A stretch of DNA of 64,000 nucleotides, from NCBI GenBank assembly GCA_016711125.1, contig JADJTQ010000001.1:868001-932000 (forward strand), written 5' to 3'. A program made the position numbers and the translations under genes. Within the stretch, counting starts at the first letter, position 1. The number at the start of each line of letters is the position of its first letter. This DNA is from Saprospiraceae bacterium. Lineage in GTDB: Bacteria; Bacteroidota; Bacteroidia; Chitinophagales; Saprospiraceae. Of the stretch, positions 63,633 through 64,000 are shown piece by piece. The notes below the pieces were generated by a model that was not told the origin of the DNA, did not search any database, and worked only from the letters and a program-made list of their open reading frames with translations.

Positions 63633-64000
63633 CTACAAAGTTAAAACGACGCCTTCACGGGCAATGTTCATACCTGCATCAAGCACAATCTTGACAGCCG
63701 CCGGATCGTCGAAGACCAGCGGATTCGTATGATTGAAATGAATAAAGTGGATTTTTCTTCGATCAGAGAGGTCAAGTTGCCGGAATAAATCAATTGATTC
63801 AGTGACAAGAGGATGGGGTATTTCGCTCATATCCCGGTTTTTCAACTCTCCATTTTTGAAGAACGTACCATCTACCAGAGCGTAGTCGACTTCGCGGATC
63901 AACTGCAAGATATCCACTCGCCACTTGTTCCACTTATCGATATCGGGTATAAAAAGCAATTTTTAGTGGGGCCACTGACCACAAATGCTGCCGTCTCCGA
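63633..64000 (-). CDS. PqqB-like metallo-beta-lactamase-fold protein, 5' end beyond window
   Basis: The C-terminal 108 residues (LFIPDIDKWNKWR, YALVDGTFF, IHFIHFNHTNPL) match PqqB-like MBL-fold proteins; FNHTNP is the typical His-containing segment. The N-terminal stretch lies in another frame from the edge: SETAAFVVSGPTK can be joined to KLLFIPDIDKW by adding one base to the five-T run 63960-63964. PqqB homologues of this shorter type are found in organisms without PQQ operons, so a role in PQQ synthesis is not certain. The gene runs off the window. Confidence 0.75.

Noticed and set aside
1..64000. CRISPR arrays, tRNA or rRNA genes, prophage modules
   Set aside because: No evenly spaced repeats with unique spacers, no cloverleaf or rRNA segments and no phage structural genes were seen; the repeat blocks are shuffled words, not spacer arrays.

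Overview
The window reads as a chromosomal segment of a Bacteroidota bacterium, most likely a free-living relative of the Saprospiraceae/Cytophagales. The reasons are a SusC/SusD pair, a type IX secretion sorting domain, lipoprotein-type signal peptides on many exported proteins, FG-GAP/VCBS proteins, DUF3127, head-GIN (DUF2807), an OmpP1/FadL-like porin, a eukaryote-type ProRS, and several start-proximal TAnnTTTG motifs (the Bacteroidota -7 element). No rRNA, tRNA or CRISPR array was seen.

Layout. 1-3.9 kb: two tandem DUF4185-like genes, then a TIGR03032 protein and a GNAT overlapping by 4 nt. 4.1-11 kb: a ten-repeat FG-GAP protein with a T9SS tail, a ROK kinase, a decayed sulfatase tail, a DUF4160/DUF2442 pair, an intact sulfatase lipoprotein, a candidate small RNA and a HAD phosphatase. 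11.9-27 kb (minus strand): a catabolic locus made of SusC, SusD, a CRTAC1-type lipoprotein-like giant, an RraA-like aldolase, an SDR dehydrogenase, an atypical enolase-superfamily enzyme, an NTF2-RidA unit, a CBM9-like protein and an SSS sodium symporter with a 46-residue membrane partner. A divergent LacI regulator with a perfect 12-bp palindrome sits at its head. 28.4-38.4 kb: a decayed DUF2442 gene, an SGNH hydrolase, TesB, repeat blocks, an IS3-family element, tagaturonate reductase, an alpha-glucuronidase-like lipoprotein and a broken cytochrome c/sugar dehydrogenase gene. 38.4-52.9 kb: mostly housekeeping (OmpP1-like porin, ProS, DUF3127, Bcp, M23 peptidase, MeaB, a short mutase subunit, IscS-IscU-IscA). 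53-64 kb: an enolase paralogue with changed catalytic residues coupled to an APH-type kinase, an IS4-family element inside a GIY-YIG/DUF4357 gene, a head-GIN protein, an enoyl-CoA hydratase, a Tat-exported galactonate-dehydratase-like enzyme, galactarate dehydratase and a partial PqqB-like hydrolase.

How the genes fit together: sugar acids recur as a theme (UxaB, GarD, a DgoD-like dehydratase, the SusCD-SDR-RraA-MLE locus, a sulfatase, an alpha-glucuronidase-like protein), which points to growth on acidic or sulfated plant or algal polysaccharides.

Quality warning: at least fifteen genes or gene parts are broken by single-base gains or losses, nearly always in homopolymer runs, and two compensating indels hide the active site of an M23 peptidase. 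I treat most of these as probable sequencing errors and give the whole gene span, saying where the frame changes.
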